DNA from: UBA10649 sp963700745
Lineage (GTDB): Bacteria; Actinomycetota; Actinomycetes; S36-B12
NCBI GenBank assembly: GCA_963700745.1
Contig: CAVOYT010000003.1
Span: 124,001-188,000, forward strand
DNA: 64,000 nt
Direction of reading: 5' to 3'
This document shows positions 44,955-52,820 of this stretch, one piece after another. Numbering within the stretch: position 1 is the first letter of the stretch; each line of letters opens with the position of its first letter. A program made the translations under genes and the position numbers. The notes beneath the pieces were generated by a model that saw only the letters and a list, made by a program, of their open reading frames with translations, did not search any database and was not told where the DNA came from.

Positions 44955-45323
44955 TCAATCGGTCGCGTCGGGACGCTCGGTGTCTCCGACATACAGTCGG
45001 TACCTCGCGAGTCGGCCCTCGGCGTTCCAGTCGTGGATGACGACTCCCCGGTACCACTCGTGTGACGGCGGCCCGGCATCAACCTCGATTTCGGCCAGCG
45101 TTGTCGAACCGCTCTCGAAAAGGCGGACCACGTGTACATGGACGTGCTTGTGGTCGGACCAGTCCTCTTCGTACCGCGCCCGCACGGAGCTTTGGCCGAA
45201 GAGTGCTTCCTCATCCGGCCGCTTGAAGTCCACAGAATCGTCCACCAGCGAGATGAGGGTGTCGAGATCGCCTGCGTTGAATGCGGCAATGTATGCGCGG
45301 GAGAGTTCGGAGGGGGAAGGCAT
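44955..45323 (-). CDS. SnoaL-like/NTF2-fold protein
   Basis: A 122-residue NTF2-like protein: MPSPSELSRAYIAAFNAGDL, DTLISLVDDSVDFKRPDEEA, VVRLFESGSTTLAEIEVDAG and the end RLARYRLYVGDTERPDATD. Members of this fold are small isomerases, cyclases or ligand-binding proteins; nothing here points to a substrate. The start at 45323 is the first codon that gives the usual SnoaL N-terminal helix; the frame is open further upstream into the ROK gene. Confidence 0.8.
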   Translation of the reverse strand: MPSPSELSRAYIAAFNAGDLDTLISLVDDSVDFKRPDEEALFGQSSVRARYEEDWSDHKHVHVHVVRLFESGSTTLAEIEVDAGPPSHEWYRGVVIHDWNAEGRLARYRLYVGDTERPDATD

Positions 45324-45373
45324 GCGGCCATCATTCCTTGCGGGCCGCGGGCACGCAGGGAATCGGATCGCCG

Positions 45374-46333
45374 CTAGTGGCCGCCTGGTTGACGGGCCAG
45401 GTCCGCGGCGCCGACCAGCCCGGCCCGGTTGGTGAGCTCGGCGGTCTTGACCACCGGCGACGGACGATTCTGCTGCCCGATCAGCTTGTCCGCCAGAGTC
45501 TGGCGGGCGCTGGCAAGCAGCAGGTCCCCTGCGTCGGACACGCCACCACCGATCACGAAGACCTCGGGATCCAGGACGGCGGCCAGGTCGGCGAGACCAC
45601 GACCGAGCCACGTACCCGCGATCGCGAAAGCCTCCATCGCAATGGGATCGCCTGCCCTCGCCGCCTCCGTCACGTGCACGCCCTGAACCCCTTCGGGCGT
45701 CCCGTCGCCGAGCGCTAGCAGGGCACTGGCCTCCGACCGACGCTCGGCGGCCAGGGCGCGAGCCTCCCGCACGAGGGCGTTCCCACTGGCGTACTGCTCG
45801 AGGCACCCGTTGCGGCCACAGCCGCACGGACGACCGTCGGGGACGGCGTTGATGTGACCGATCTCGCCGGCGGCGCCGTGTGCTCCCCGAAACAGCCGGC
45901 CTCCGAGCACGATGCCGCCGCCGATGCCGGTGCCCACCGTCACGAGTGTCATCTCCGTGGTGCCGCGCCCGGCCCCGAAGCGGTACTCCCCCCAGGCCGC
46001 GACGTTGCCGTCGTTCTCGACCACGACGGGTAGCCCCGTTGCCGCCTCGAGGAGCTGGCGCACGGGCACCTGGGACCACCGCAGATTGGGGGCGAAGTAG
46101 ACCCTCGACCGGTCCGCATCGACCAGGCCAGCCACTCCGAGCCCGACCCCGTCGAAGGATTCGTCGGTGCTCGCCACCAGTTCGTTGACGACCTCCGCCA
46201 CGAGGTCGAGCACGTCGTTGGCATCATGCCGTGGGGTGGGTCGCCGAGCCGTGGCGATGATCTCGCCGTCCTCGGTGACGGTGCCGGCCAGGATCTTCGT
46301 TCCGCCGATGTCGACGCCGATGCTCATGCCCAC
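45374..46333 (-). CDS. glk: ROK family glucokinase
   Basis: A 319-residue ROK sugar kinase. SIGVDIGGTKILAGTVTEDG (ATP site), VVVENDGNVAAWGEYRFGAG with the catalytic Asp, TLVTVGTGIGGGIVLGGRLF, the ROK zinc site GEIGHINAVPDGRPCGCGRN followed by CLEQYASG, and VFVIGGGVSDAGDLLL are present. It phosphorylates glucose to glucose 6-phosphate. GTG 46333 (7 bases after TAGGCT) is taken as start; ATG 46327 is the alternative. Adjacent to DUF5304 and an ArsA-like ATPase, an arrangement I recall from Streptomyces. Confidence 0.92.
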   Translation of the reverse strand: MGMSIGVDIGGTKILAGTVTEDGEIIATARRPTPRHDANDVLDLVAEVVNELVASTDESFDGVGLGVAGLVDADRSRVYFAPNLRWSQVPVRQLLEAATGLPVVVENDGNVAAWGEYRFGAGRGTTEMTLVTVGTGIGGGIVLGGRLFRGAHGAAGEIGHINAVPDGRPCGCGRNGCLEQYASGNALVREARALAAERRSEASALLALGDGTPEGVQGVHVTEAARAGDPIAMEAFAIAGTWLGRGLADLAAVLDPEVFVIGGGVSDAGDLLLASARQTLADKLIGQQNRPSPVVKTAELTNRAGLVGAADLARQPGGH

Positions 46334-46340
46334 GGCGGAC

Positions 46341-46346
46341 AGCCTA
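46341..46346 (-). promoter_or_regulatory. -10 box of leaderless promoter (glucokinase)
   Basis: TAGGCT on the minus strand, 7 bases before the GTG at 46333. It overlaps the stop codon end of the DUF5304 gene region, which favours a separate glk transcript. Confidence 0.6.
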
Positions 46347-46772
46347 GTCGCCGATGCTCGACCGTTCGGCGTCCTCGCGAATCGGGATCCAGGCAATCGG
46401 CTCGGGCTCGCCACCGGTCTCCTCGACGCCCTCGTCGGGATCGGTCGGTGCCATCCCGCTGGAGTCGCCCACCAGCACAAGCGTCCGGCACACCACGCAC
46501 TGCGGATGCTCCGCCGGGTCCCCATGCTCGGCGTGCGGAGCCATCACCCGTTCAGTTGCCCAGTCGACCATGCGCTGCGCTCCCGCGACGAGCAGGGTCC
46601 AGTCCATGCCGGGAGCGGCCTCGCCGTCGGTGTCGTCCGTCCCGTGATCCGGCCCCTCCACGGTCTCTTCGACCAGCCCGTCGACCGGCTCGGGCTCTGC
46701 ACCCGTGCCCTCAGCTCCGTCGCTGCCGTCACCCGAGTACCACCAGGGCCGGCGTTCCCCCTCCTCGGTCAT
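46344..46772 (-). CDS. DUF5304-like acidic protein
   Basis: A 142-residue, strongly acidic, low-complexity protein with one conserved core: MDWTLLVAGAQRMVDWATER near residue 56 and HPQCVVCRTLVLVG near 88 (one CxxC). The family occurs between ROK glucokinase and ArsA-like ATPase genes in actinobacteria. The ATG overlaps the ATPase stop by 4 bases. Function unknown; the CxxC may bind metal or form a disulfide. Confidence 0.78.
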   Translation of the reverse strand: MTEEGERRPWWYSGDGSDGAEGTGAEPEPVDGLVEETVEGPDHGTDDTDGEAAPGMDWTLLVAGAQRMVDWATERVMAPHAEHGDPAEHPQCVVCRTLVLVGDSSGMAPTDPDEGVEETGGEPEPIAWIPIREDAERSSIGD

Positions 46773-47833
46773 GACGCCACCTCCGACTGACGCCAGGTGG
46801 CCGGGTCCGGAGCGAACCGCACCGACAGTCCACGGTCGGTGCGCACCGCCTCAAGGGACAGGCACCGACGCAGGACGGGGGGCAGGTCGATCCACCGGGT
46901 CACCCCGTCGAACTGCACGACGAGCTGGTCCCCCTGACGCCCGATTCGGGCCTCCTCCCGGGCGGGGCCGGCCAGCGGCACCTCCATCCGGAACTCCTCG
47001 TCCCCGACCGTCACGGTGAGCTGGTCGGCGTCCAGCACGAGCACCCGGCCCAGCGGCCCCATGGCCGACCGTCCCTTGGGCACGGGTCGCACCTTCGACG
47101 TCGAGGACCAGACCTCTACCCCGTCGGCCGCCCGAGCCATCAGGTCCAGGCACTGGTCCGCCTCAGTCCGGACGGTCTTCGGCCAGCCCTCCGACTTGCG
47201 GGGGAACCGATTCACGACAACGCCGTCGACGCCGATGCCGAGCATCGCGAAGGTGCCCAGGGCCCGCGAGGTCCGCCGGACCGCCCGCTCGTCGGGCGTG
47301 GTCACCAGTCGCAGCGTGGTCGTCGGTCGCTGCAGCATCTGCCGCAGGGCCAGGACGTCCAGCCGGAGCGCGGACAGGGACTCGAACACCGTGCCTTCCC
47401 TCGGCGAGCCGGGCGCACGGAACATCGCCATCCTCGGAGTCAGCAGCGCATCGAGCAGGCGGAGGGCGGCCGCGGGAAGCTGGACGAGGTCGCGGGCCCA
47501 CGACAGTGGGCCCGCATCGACGACGACTGCATCGATGCTCGCATCAGACAGCCCCGCGCTCATCCGCTGCAGCGCCGAGAGGCTCGACACCGCCGGCAGG
47601 AAGGCCCAGGCCTCCGGGATCAACGAGTCGGCCCCCAGTTCGGCACCCAGGCGGCCCAGGCTCGACGCGAGTCGGTCCACGACCACCGGGTCGGGAGAAA
47701 CACCCGACGACGCATCGACAAGACGGACCGCGAGACCCTCGACTTCCAGCGCCTCCGCGGTTGCGAGGGCGACGGTGGACGTACCGGCCCCTCCTACCCC
47801 GCTAAGCAGAATCAGTCGCGCGTGATTCGACAC
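46769..47833 (-). CDS. ArsA/Get3-like ATPase with altered P-loop
   Basis: A 354-residue SIMIBI-class ATPase resembling ArsA/Get3. The P-loop reads LLSGVGGAGTSTVALATAEA: the Lys of the usual GK(T/S) is replaced by Thr (GAGTST). DAVVVDAGPLSWARDLVQLP is the Walker B/switch II region. The C-terminal part (from about residue 265) is a small beta domain with VPLAGPAREEARIGRQGD. No arsenite efflux gene is nearby, so arsenic resistance is unlikely. GTG start at 47833 overlaps the SRPBCC gene by 32 bases. The missing Lys is a feature of this actinobacterial group as far as I recall. Confidence 0.82.
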   Translation of the reverse strand: MSNHARLILLSGVGGAGTSTVALATAEALEVEGLAVRLVDASSGVSPDPVVVDRLASSLGRLGAELGADSLIPEAWAFLPAVSSLSALQRMSAGLSDASIDAVVVDAGPLSWARDLVQLPAAALRLLDALLTPRMAMFRAPGSPREGTVFESLSALRLDVLALRQMLQRPTTTLRLVTTPDERAVRRTSRALGTFAMLGIGVDGVVVNRFPRKSEGWPKTVRTEADQCLDLMARAADGVEVWSSTSKVRPVPKGRSAMGPLGRVLVLDADQLTVTVGDEEFRMEVPLAGPAREEARIGRQGDQLVVQFDGVTRWIDLPPVLRRCLSLEAVRTDRGLSVRFAPDPATWRQSEVAS

Positions 47834-48257
47834 GCTTCTTCAACCCCTTGAGGGCGGTATCGACGATGACCTTCTCGGCCTTGCGCTTGATCATGCCGAT
47901 CATCGGGATCTTCACGTCGACCGCGAGTCGGTAGTGGACGGTGGTGGTGCCATCACCATTGGGCGTGAGCTCGTAGATCCCGTCCATCGCCGTCAGCATG
48001 TCGCCCTTGGTCAGGGTCCAGGACACCTTGCGGTCGCCGTCCCAGTCGTACTCGAGCTCGTAGTCGTCCTTGATGGCGCCCGAGGACAGGCTGAAGTGGG
48101 CGTCGGCCGGACGATTGTCGTCCTCGTAGACGCTCAGCACCTTCACCGACGTGATGCCGTCACTCCACTCCGGGTAGGCGGGGAGATCTGCGATGACGTC
48201 CATGATCGCCGCCGGCGCCGCGGCGATGACGATGCTTGATTCGGTCTGGTCGGCCAT
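47802..48257 (-). CDS. SRPBCC family protein (polyketide cyclase/dehydrase-like)
   Basis: A 151-residue START-fold protein: SSIVIAAAPAAIMDVIADLP, AYPEWSDGITSVKVL, then GDMLTAMDGIYELTPNGDG and the C-terminal helix TALKGLKKRVESRA. Probably binds a lipid or isoprenoid. ATG 48257 lies 6 bases after TAGCCT. Followed with overlap by the ArsA-like gene. In related actinobacteria this gene accompanies glk, ArsA-like and acyl-CoA synthetase genes. Confidence 0.87.
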   Translation of the reverse strand: MADQTESSIVIAAAPAAIMDVIADLPAYPEWSDGITSVKVLSVYEDDNRPADAHFSLSSGAIKDDYELEYDWDGDRKVSWTLTKGDMLTAMDGIYELTPNGDGTTTVHYRLAVDVKIPMIGMIKRKAEKVIVDTALKGLKKRVESRATDSA

Positions 48258-48263
48258 GGCGAA

Positions 48264-48269
48264 AGGCTA
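48264..48269 (-). promoter_or_regulatory. -10 box of leaderless promoter (SRPBCC-ArsA-DUF5304 operon)
   Basis: TAGCCT on the minus strand, 6 bases before the ATG at 48257. Confidence 0.6.
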
Positions 48270-49604
48270 TCGCTCGGACGCCGGTGCGGGATCCGATCCC
48301 TCCGCGCAAGCCGAAGCAATTGCATCGATGGTCTGTCGAACCGCCTCGATGAAGGAGTCGGCCTCGTCCTCGGTGATGGCCAGGCTCAACGCCATGAAAC
48401 CGCGCTGGGCGACGTACTGGCCGCGCTCCAGCAGGCCGAGAAAGAGCAACTCGCGCAGACGCGGGTCCGCGTCCTGGAGGTCCGCAGGGCTCTGGACGGG
48501 TCCAGAAACCGGGTGCAGAGCGATCATCGAGCCACGTCCGGTCGCCGTCCACCCCGTGCCGGCCAACTCGCCCGCAAGTCGCACGCGCATGCGGTCACCT
48601 CGGTCATTGAGGTCGTTCAGGCGCTCGTCCGTCAGGACCGCCGTCATCCCGGCCAGGCCGGCCGCGAGGGACAGGACGTTGTTGTTGAAGGTGCCCGCAT
48701 GCGGCAACGCGCCGGGAACGCGGGGATCAAACAGAGCCATCACGTCTGCACGGCCGCCGAACGCACCGAACGAGAGGCCGCCACCCAGGTACTTGCCGAG
48801 CGTCAGCAGGTCCGGCGCCAGGCCAAGGCGGTGGGCTAGGCCGGCAGGGTCCAGCCGCGACGTCATGACCTCGTCCACGACGAAGAGCGATCCGGCGGCG
48901 CGGGCGGCGTCCTGGAGCGCATGCAGGTACGCACCGGATCCGGGGATGCATCCCCCAGAGCCGAGCACGGGTTCCACCACCACGGCGGCGAGACGGTCGC
49001 CTGCCTCCTTGATCATCGCCCCGGCCGTCTCGCTGTCGTTGTACGGGACCACGACCGTCTCGTAGGGCGCGTTGACCGGCGAACCGCCGCCACCGAAGTA
49101 GAGCAACCCACCGTGGTATCCGCCATGCACCACTGCAATCGCCGACCGTCCGGTGAACGCCCGTGCGAGCGAGATCGCCATGAGGTTGGCCTCAGTGCCC
49201 GAGTTGGTGAACCGGACCAGTTGCAGCGCGGGGAATCGATCGACGAGAGCGCGGGCCAGCTTGGGTTCGTACGTGTTGTGGGCGCCGAAGCTCAGGCCGT
49301 CGTCGAGGGCCGACGTGATGGCGGCCCGAATAGTCGGATCGTCATGCCCGTATAGGCCTGCGGTGTACTCGCCGAGGAAGTCCACGTACTCGTGACCGTC
49401 GACATCGACGATGCGCGAGCCATGCGCTCGCGCCACGCGCAGCGGAAAGGGCGCGTGGTAGATCACCGTTCGGGTATTCCCGCCGGGGAGGACCTCTCGC
49501 GCCTCGACATCGGCCTGCGCACTGACCGGCCGCCGCGCCGCGTACGCGGAGCGCGCCTCCTCGATCAAGGCGTCGAGGACGATGTCGCGCTCCGGGGTCG
49601 CCAT
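48267..49604 (-). CDS. class III aminotransferase, glutamate-1-semialdehyde aminomutase-like
   Basis: A 445-residue PLP enzyme. VRFTNSGTEANLMAISLARA near residue 120, AIAVVHGGYHGGLLYFGGG, the PLP-Asp region GSLFVVDEVMTSRLDPAGLA and the Schiff-base Lys in LLTLGKYLGGGLSFGAFGG near residue 260 are seen. It resembles GSA aminomutases, but no heme genes are close, so a transaminase or aminomutase of another substrate is as likely. ATG 49604 is set by a TACTAT box 6 bases upstream, against a longer open frame to 49709. Confidence 0.85.
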   Translation of the reverse strand: MATPERDIVLDALIEEARSAYAARRPVSAQADVEAREVLPGGNTRTVIYHAPFPLRVARAHGSRIVDVDGHEYVDFLGEYTAGLYGHDDPTIRAAITSALDDGLSFGAHNTYEPKLARALVDRFPALQLVRFTNSGTEANLMAISLARAFTGRSAIAVVHGGYHGGLLYFGGGGSPVNAPYETVVVPYNDSETAGAMIKEAGDRLAAVVVEPVLGSGGCIPGSGAYLHALQDAARAAGSLFVVDEVMTSRLDPAGLAHRLGLAPDLLTLGKYLGGGLSFGAFGGRADVMALFDPRVPGALPHAGTFNNNVLSLAAGLAGMTAVLTDERLNDLNDRGDRMRVRLAGELAGTGWTATGRGSMIALHPVSGPVQSPADLQDADPRLRELLFLGLLERGQYVAQRGFMALSLAITEDEADSFIEAVRQTIDAIASACAEGSDPAPASER

Positions 49605-49610
49605 CCTCGG

Positions 49611-49616
49611 ATAGTA
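49611..49616 (-). promoter_or_regulatory. -10 box of leaderless promoter (class III aminotransferase)
   Basis: TACTAT on the minus strand, 6 bases before the ATG at 49604; the closest match to TATAAT among these boxes. Confidence 0.65.
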
Positions 49617-49651
49617 CGTCGGAGCGTCAGTCACGTGAACTGTGCGGAGGC

Positions 49652-50431
49652 TCATAGGTCGAGCACGAAGGGGCGCTCGCGCCCGTGGAAGTGGCCGACG
49701 TTCACGCACTCCGTGCGCCCGACCCGGGTCCGTGCGACCAACGGCTGGTGGACATGCCCGAAGAGGTGGTAGCGCGGCTGGACCTCCCGGACATACTGCA
49801 GCAGCGCGCGGCTGCCGATCTCGAATCGGCGCGCGACGACGTCGTACGCGAGCTCCGGCAGCGCCGGGGGGATATGGGTGAACAGCACGTCCACGGGCCC
49901 GAGCGCCGCGACCTTGGCGTCGAAGTCGTCCTCCGTCAGCTCATAGGGAGTCCGCATCGGGCTGACCAGTCCCCCGCCGACGAATCCCCACCGCATCCCG
50001 TCGACCTCGATGACACCGCCGTCCACCACCTCGTGCCCCTCGCGCAGGTGATCGGGCCACAGCGTCGGGATGTCCACGTTCCCGTACGTCAGCAGCGCCG
50101 GCGACGGCATCGCGTCGAAGAGCTCCTCGTACTGCGCCCGGACCATCGCCTGCATGAGGTTCCACTTCTCCCCAGGGTCGGTCACCCCGAGTCGGGCCCA
50201 GGCGGCCCTGCTCAGGTCGCGCGCCTCATCGAACCGGTTGGCAGTGCGGGCCTCGATGTAGGCGCGGGCGTGCTGCTCCCCGAAGAGGTCCGCGAAGATG
50301 CCCCGCCCAGGGTCCTCGTAGTCGAGGAACAAGATCAGGTCTCCCAGGCACACGAACACGTCTGACCCCACGGCGGCGCCCGCAAGGGCGAGGGAGGCCC
50401 CGTGGACGTCGCTCGTGACATGCACGCGCAT
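49652..50431 (-). CDS. metallophosphoesterase
   Basis: A 259-residue calcineurin-like phosphoesterase. Metal ligands are in VHVTSDVHGASLAL (DxH), VFVCLGDLILFLDY (GD), LLTYGNVDIP (GNxD), DVLFTHIPPAL and YHLFGHVHQPL (GHxH). Substrate unknown; family members cleave phosphomono- or diesters. Seven bases downstream of the polyketide cyclase-like gene, so probably the second gene of that transcript. Confidence 0.9.
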   Translation of the reverse strand: MRVHVTSDVHGASLALAGAAVGSDVFVCLGDLILFLDYEDPGRGIFADLFGEQHARAYIEARTANRFDEARDLSRAAWARLGVTDPGEKWNLMQAMVRAQYEELFDAMPSPALLTYGNVDIPTLWPDHLREGHEVVDGGVIEVDGMRWGFVGGGLVSPMRTPYELTEDDFDAKVAALGPVDVLFTHIPPALPELAYDVVARRFEIGSRALLQYVREVQPRYHLFGHVHQPLVARTRVGRTECVNVGHFHGRERPFVLDL

Positions 50432-50437
50432 GCGGCC

Positions 50438-50830
50438 CTATCCCCCCGCCTCGAACTCGTCCTTCAGCGCCCAGACGGTCCGCTTCCACGCCATCGCCTG
50501 GCGCCGGCGCAGGCTGTCGAGCTCGCGGCGGCCACGAGGCGAGTCCGGGATCTGGCGGGGCGCCGTGCGCGAGCCCGGGGTGGTCGGGTCGGCCGACAGG
50601 CGGTACTGGACGACCACGGCGTCCCCGCGCTGCTGCAAGCGCACGTCGGTGGTTCCGACCAGGGTGCCGGTCACCGACCAGCCCATGCCCTCGACCCCAC
50701 GGTCGACCAGCACCCGCACCTCGAGGTCGGGCCACCACCCCGACCATCGGTCACTGTCGGAGACGGCGCTGGCCAGAACCTCGCGGGTGACGAGGATGAC
50801 GGTCTCCTCGACGATCATCACGCTGGCCAC
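50438..50830 (-). CDS. SRPBCC/polyketide cyclase-like protein
   Basis: A 130-residue START-fold protein with VEETVILVTREVLASAVSDS, SGWWPDLEVRVLVDRGVEGM, VQYRLSADPTT and a C-terminal helix RRRQAMAWKRTVWALKDEFE. A conserved neighbour of the long-chain acyl-CoA synthetase gene in actinobacteria. GTG 50830 is chosen because a CATTCT box lies 6 bases upstream; ATG 50818 is the alternative. Divergent from fadD. Ligand unknown. Confidence 0.8.
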   Translation of the reverse strand: MASVMIVEETVILVTREVLASAVSDSDRWSGWWPDLEVRVLVDRGVEGMGWSVTGTLVGTTDVRLQQRGDAVVVQYRLSADPTTPGSRTAPRQIPDSPRGRRELDSLRRRQAMAWKRTVWALKDEFEAGG

Positions 50831-50836
50831 GCGCCC

Positions 50837-50842
50837 AGAATG
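50837..50842 (-). promoter_or_regulatory. -10 box of leaderless promoter (polyketide cyclase-like gene)
   Basis: CATTCT on the minus strand, 6 bases before the GTG at 50830. Confidence 0.5.
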
Positions 50843-50904
50843 CCACGCCGGATCCGCTATCGCCCATCCACCGCGAACGGGTCGCCAAGGGGTCGTTTGT
50901 GTCC

Positions 50905-50910
50905 TACGGT
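50905..50910 (+). promoter_or_regulatory. -10 box of leaderless promoter (acyl-CoA synthetase)
   Basis: TACGGT, 7 bases before the ATG at 50918, deciding this start within a frame open far upstream. Confidence 0.6.
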
Positions 50911-50917
50911 GAAAGGT

Positions 50918-52711
50918 ATGAGAACCGAATTCTCCCTGCCCCCAGTCGTGCCCAGCCCCACCACCGGAAGCCTGGTGGACCACATCGTCGAAAACGCCAG
51001 CAAGACCCCCGATCATGTAGCCCTGTCGGTGCCCCGCGGGGACGCCTGGGTGGGCGTCACGTCCGCCCAGTTCCTCGACGAGGTCAAGGCCGTCGCCAAG
51101 GGCATCATGGCCAATGGGGTCGAGCCGGGCGAACGCATCGGCGTGATGAGCCGCACCCGTTACGAGTGGACTCTGGTCGACTACGCCATCTGGTACGCGG
51201 GCGCCGTGAGCGTCCCCGTCTACGAGACATCGTCCGCCGAGCAGATCCAATGGATGCTCAGCGACTCCGGCGCCGTCGCCGTGTTCCTCGAGAGCGACAA
51301 GAACAAGCGGACCTTCGATGAGGTCTCCGTGCACATTCCCACGACCACCCGTATCTGGGTCTTCGAGGACGGCGCCCTCGACGACCTCAAGGCGGATGGG
51401 AAGGACGTCACGGACGAGGCCCTCGAGGAGCGGCGCCGCACGCTGAACCCGGATTCCGTCGCGACGATCATCTACACCTCGGGAACGACCGGGCGGCCCA
51501 AGGGCTGCACGCTGACGCACAAGAACTTCATGTTCGAGGTCGACAACGTGGTCAACGGGATGCCCGATGTGTTCCTGGCTCCGGGTTCGTCCACGCTTCT
51601 CTTCCTGCCGATCGCCCATGTCTTCGGACGCGCCATCGAACTGGGCTGCATCCGGGCCGGCGTGCGGCTGGGTCATGCCGCCGACATCAAGGAGCTCCTA
51701 CCGGGCCTGGCGTCCTTCCAGCCGACCTTCCTGCTCGCCGTACCACGCGTGTTCGAGAAGATCTACAACTCCGCGCAGCAGAAGGCCGTCGCCGACGGCA
51801 AGGGCAAGATCTTCGACACCGCCGCCCAGACTGCGATCGACTACAGCAAGGCGATCGATGAAGGTGGCCCGGGCCTGGTGCTCAAGCTCAAGCACGCGCT
51901 CTTCGATCGGCTCGTCTACGGCAAGTTGCGCCACGCGATGGGCGGCCAGATGCGTTGGGCCGTCTCCGGCGGCGCCCCGCTCGGCTCTCGACTCGGGCAC
52001 TTCTTCCGTGGCATCAACGTCATCATCCTCGAGGGCTACGGACTCACCGAGACGTCAGCCGCAACCACAGTGAACCGCCCCAGCGCCCTTCGGATCGGCT
52101 CCGTCGGCCAGCCCCTGCCGGGCGCCAAGGTGAAGGTCGCCGAGGACGGCGAGCTGATGCTGGGCGGTGACCAGATCTTCATCGGCTACTGGAACAACCC
52201 GACCGCCACGGCTGAGGCGCTGGAGCCGGATGGCTGGTTCCATTCCGGCGACATCGGCGAGATCGACGACGACGGGTTCGTGAAGATCACCGGCCGGAAG
52301 AAGGAGCTGCTCGTCACCGCAGCCGGCAAGAACGTCGCTCCAGCCGTGCTGGAGGACCGCTTGCGCGCCAACTGGCTGGTCAGCCAGTGCATGGTCGTCG
52401 GAGACGGGAAGCCGTTCATTGCCGCCCTCGTCACCATCGACCCCGAGTCGTTCCCGGCCTGGGCCAAGCAGAACGACAAGGGCGCTGCCACGGTCGCCGA
52501 TGTGGTGGACGATCCGGACCTGAACGCCGCGATCCAGTCAGCCGTGGACGACGCGAACAAGGCGGTCTCGCACGCGGAGGCGATCAAGAAGTTCAAGATC
52601 CTGAGTGTCGACTGGACCGAGGAGGGCGGGCAGATCACCCCGTCGCTGAAGCTCAAGCGCAACGTCGTGATGACCGAGTTCGGGGCCGATGTGGAGTCCC
52701 TGTACTCGTAG
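50918..52711 (+). CDS. long-chain fatty-acid-CoA ligase (FadD15-like)
   Basis: Unbroken 597-residue ANL-superfamily ligase that activates long-chain fatty acids with ATP and CoA. P-loop IIYTSGTTGRPKGCTLTHKN near residue 185, LPIAHVFGRAIELGCIRAG, VSGGAPLGSRLGHFFRG, EGYGLTETSAATTVN near 370, DGWFHSGDIGEIDDDGFVKI near 440 and GRKKELLVTAAGKNVAPAVL near 460 are all present. It resembles the FadD15 type of actinobacteria. Closed by a large hairpin terminator. Likely role: fatty-acid use or lipid remodelling. Confidence 0.93.
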   Translation: MRTEFSLPPVVPSPTTGSLVDHIVENASKTPDHVALSVPRGDAWVGVTSAQFLDEVKAVAKGIMANGVEPGERIGVMSRTRYEWTLVDYAIWYAGAVSVPVYETSSAEQIQWMLSDSGAVAVFLESDKNKRTFDEVSVHIPTTTRIWVFEDGALDDLKADGKDVTDEALEERRRTLNPDSVATIIYTSGTTGRPKGCTLTHKNFMFEVDNVVNGMPDVFLAPGSSTLLFLPIAHVFGRAIELGCIRAGVRLGHAADIKELLPGLASFQPTFLLAVPRVFEKIYNSAQQKAVADGKGKIFDTAAQTAIDYSKAIDEGGPGLVLKLKHALFDRLVYGKLRHAMGGQMRWAVSGGAPLGSRLGHFFRGINVIILEGYGLTETSAATTVNRPSALRIGSVGQPLPGAKVKVAEDGELMLGGDQIFIGYWNNPTATAEALEPDGWFHSGDIGEIDDDGFVKITGRKKELLVTAAGKNVAPAVLEDRLRANWLVSQCMVVGDGKPFIAALVTIDPESFPAWAKQNDKGAATVADVVDDPDLNAAIQSAVDDANKAVSHAEAIKKFKILSVDWTEEGGQITPSLKLKRNVVMTEFGADVESLYS

Positions 52712-52747
52712 CCGGATCAACTCGTAGCCGGATCAGCCGGCGACCAG

Positions 52748-52813
52748 AACGAGGCGACCCCCGTCGTGAGATCCCGCCTTCGGGCGGGAGGTCACGACGG
52801 GGGTCGCCTCGTT
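52748..52813. terminator. bidirectional terminator between fadD-like and NlpC/P60 genes
   Basis: A 22-bp perfect outer stem (52748-52769 with 52792-52813), containing an inner CCCGCC-TTCG-GGCGGG tetraloop hairpin. It lies between two convergent genes and can end transcripts from both. Confidence 0.9.
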
Positions 52814-52820
52814 GTGCCGG

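Noticed and set aside
46769..47833. Arsenic resistance ATPase
   Set aside because: Similarity to ArsA is at fold level; no arsB, arsC or arsR is near and the P-loop Lys is missing.
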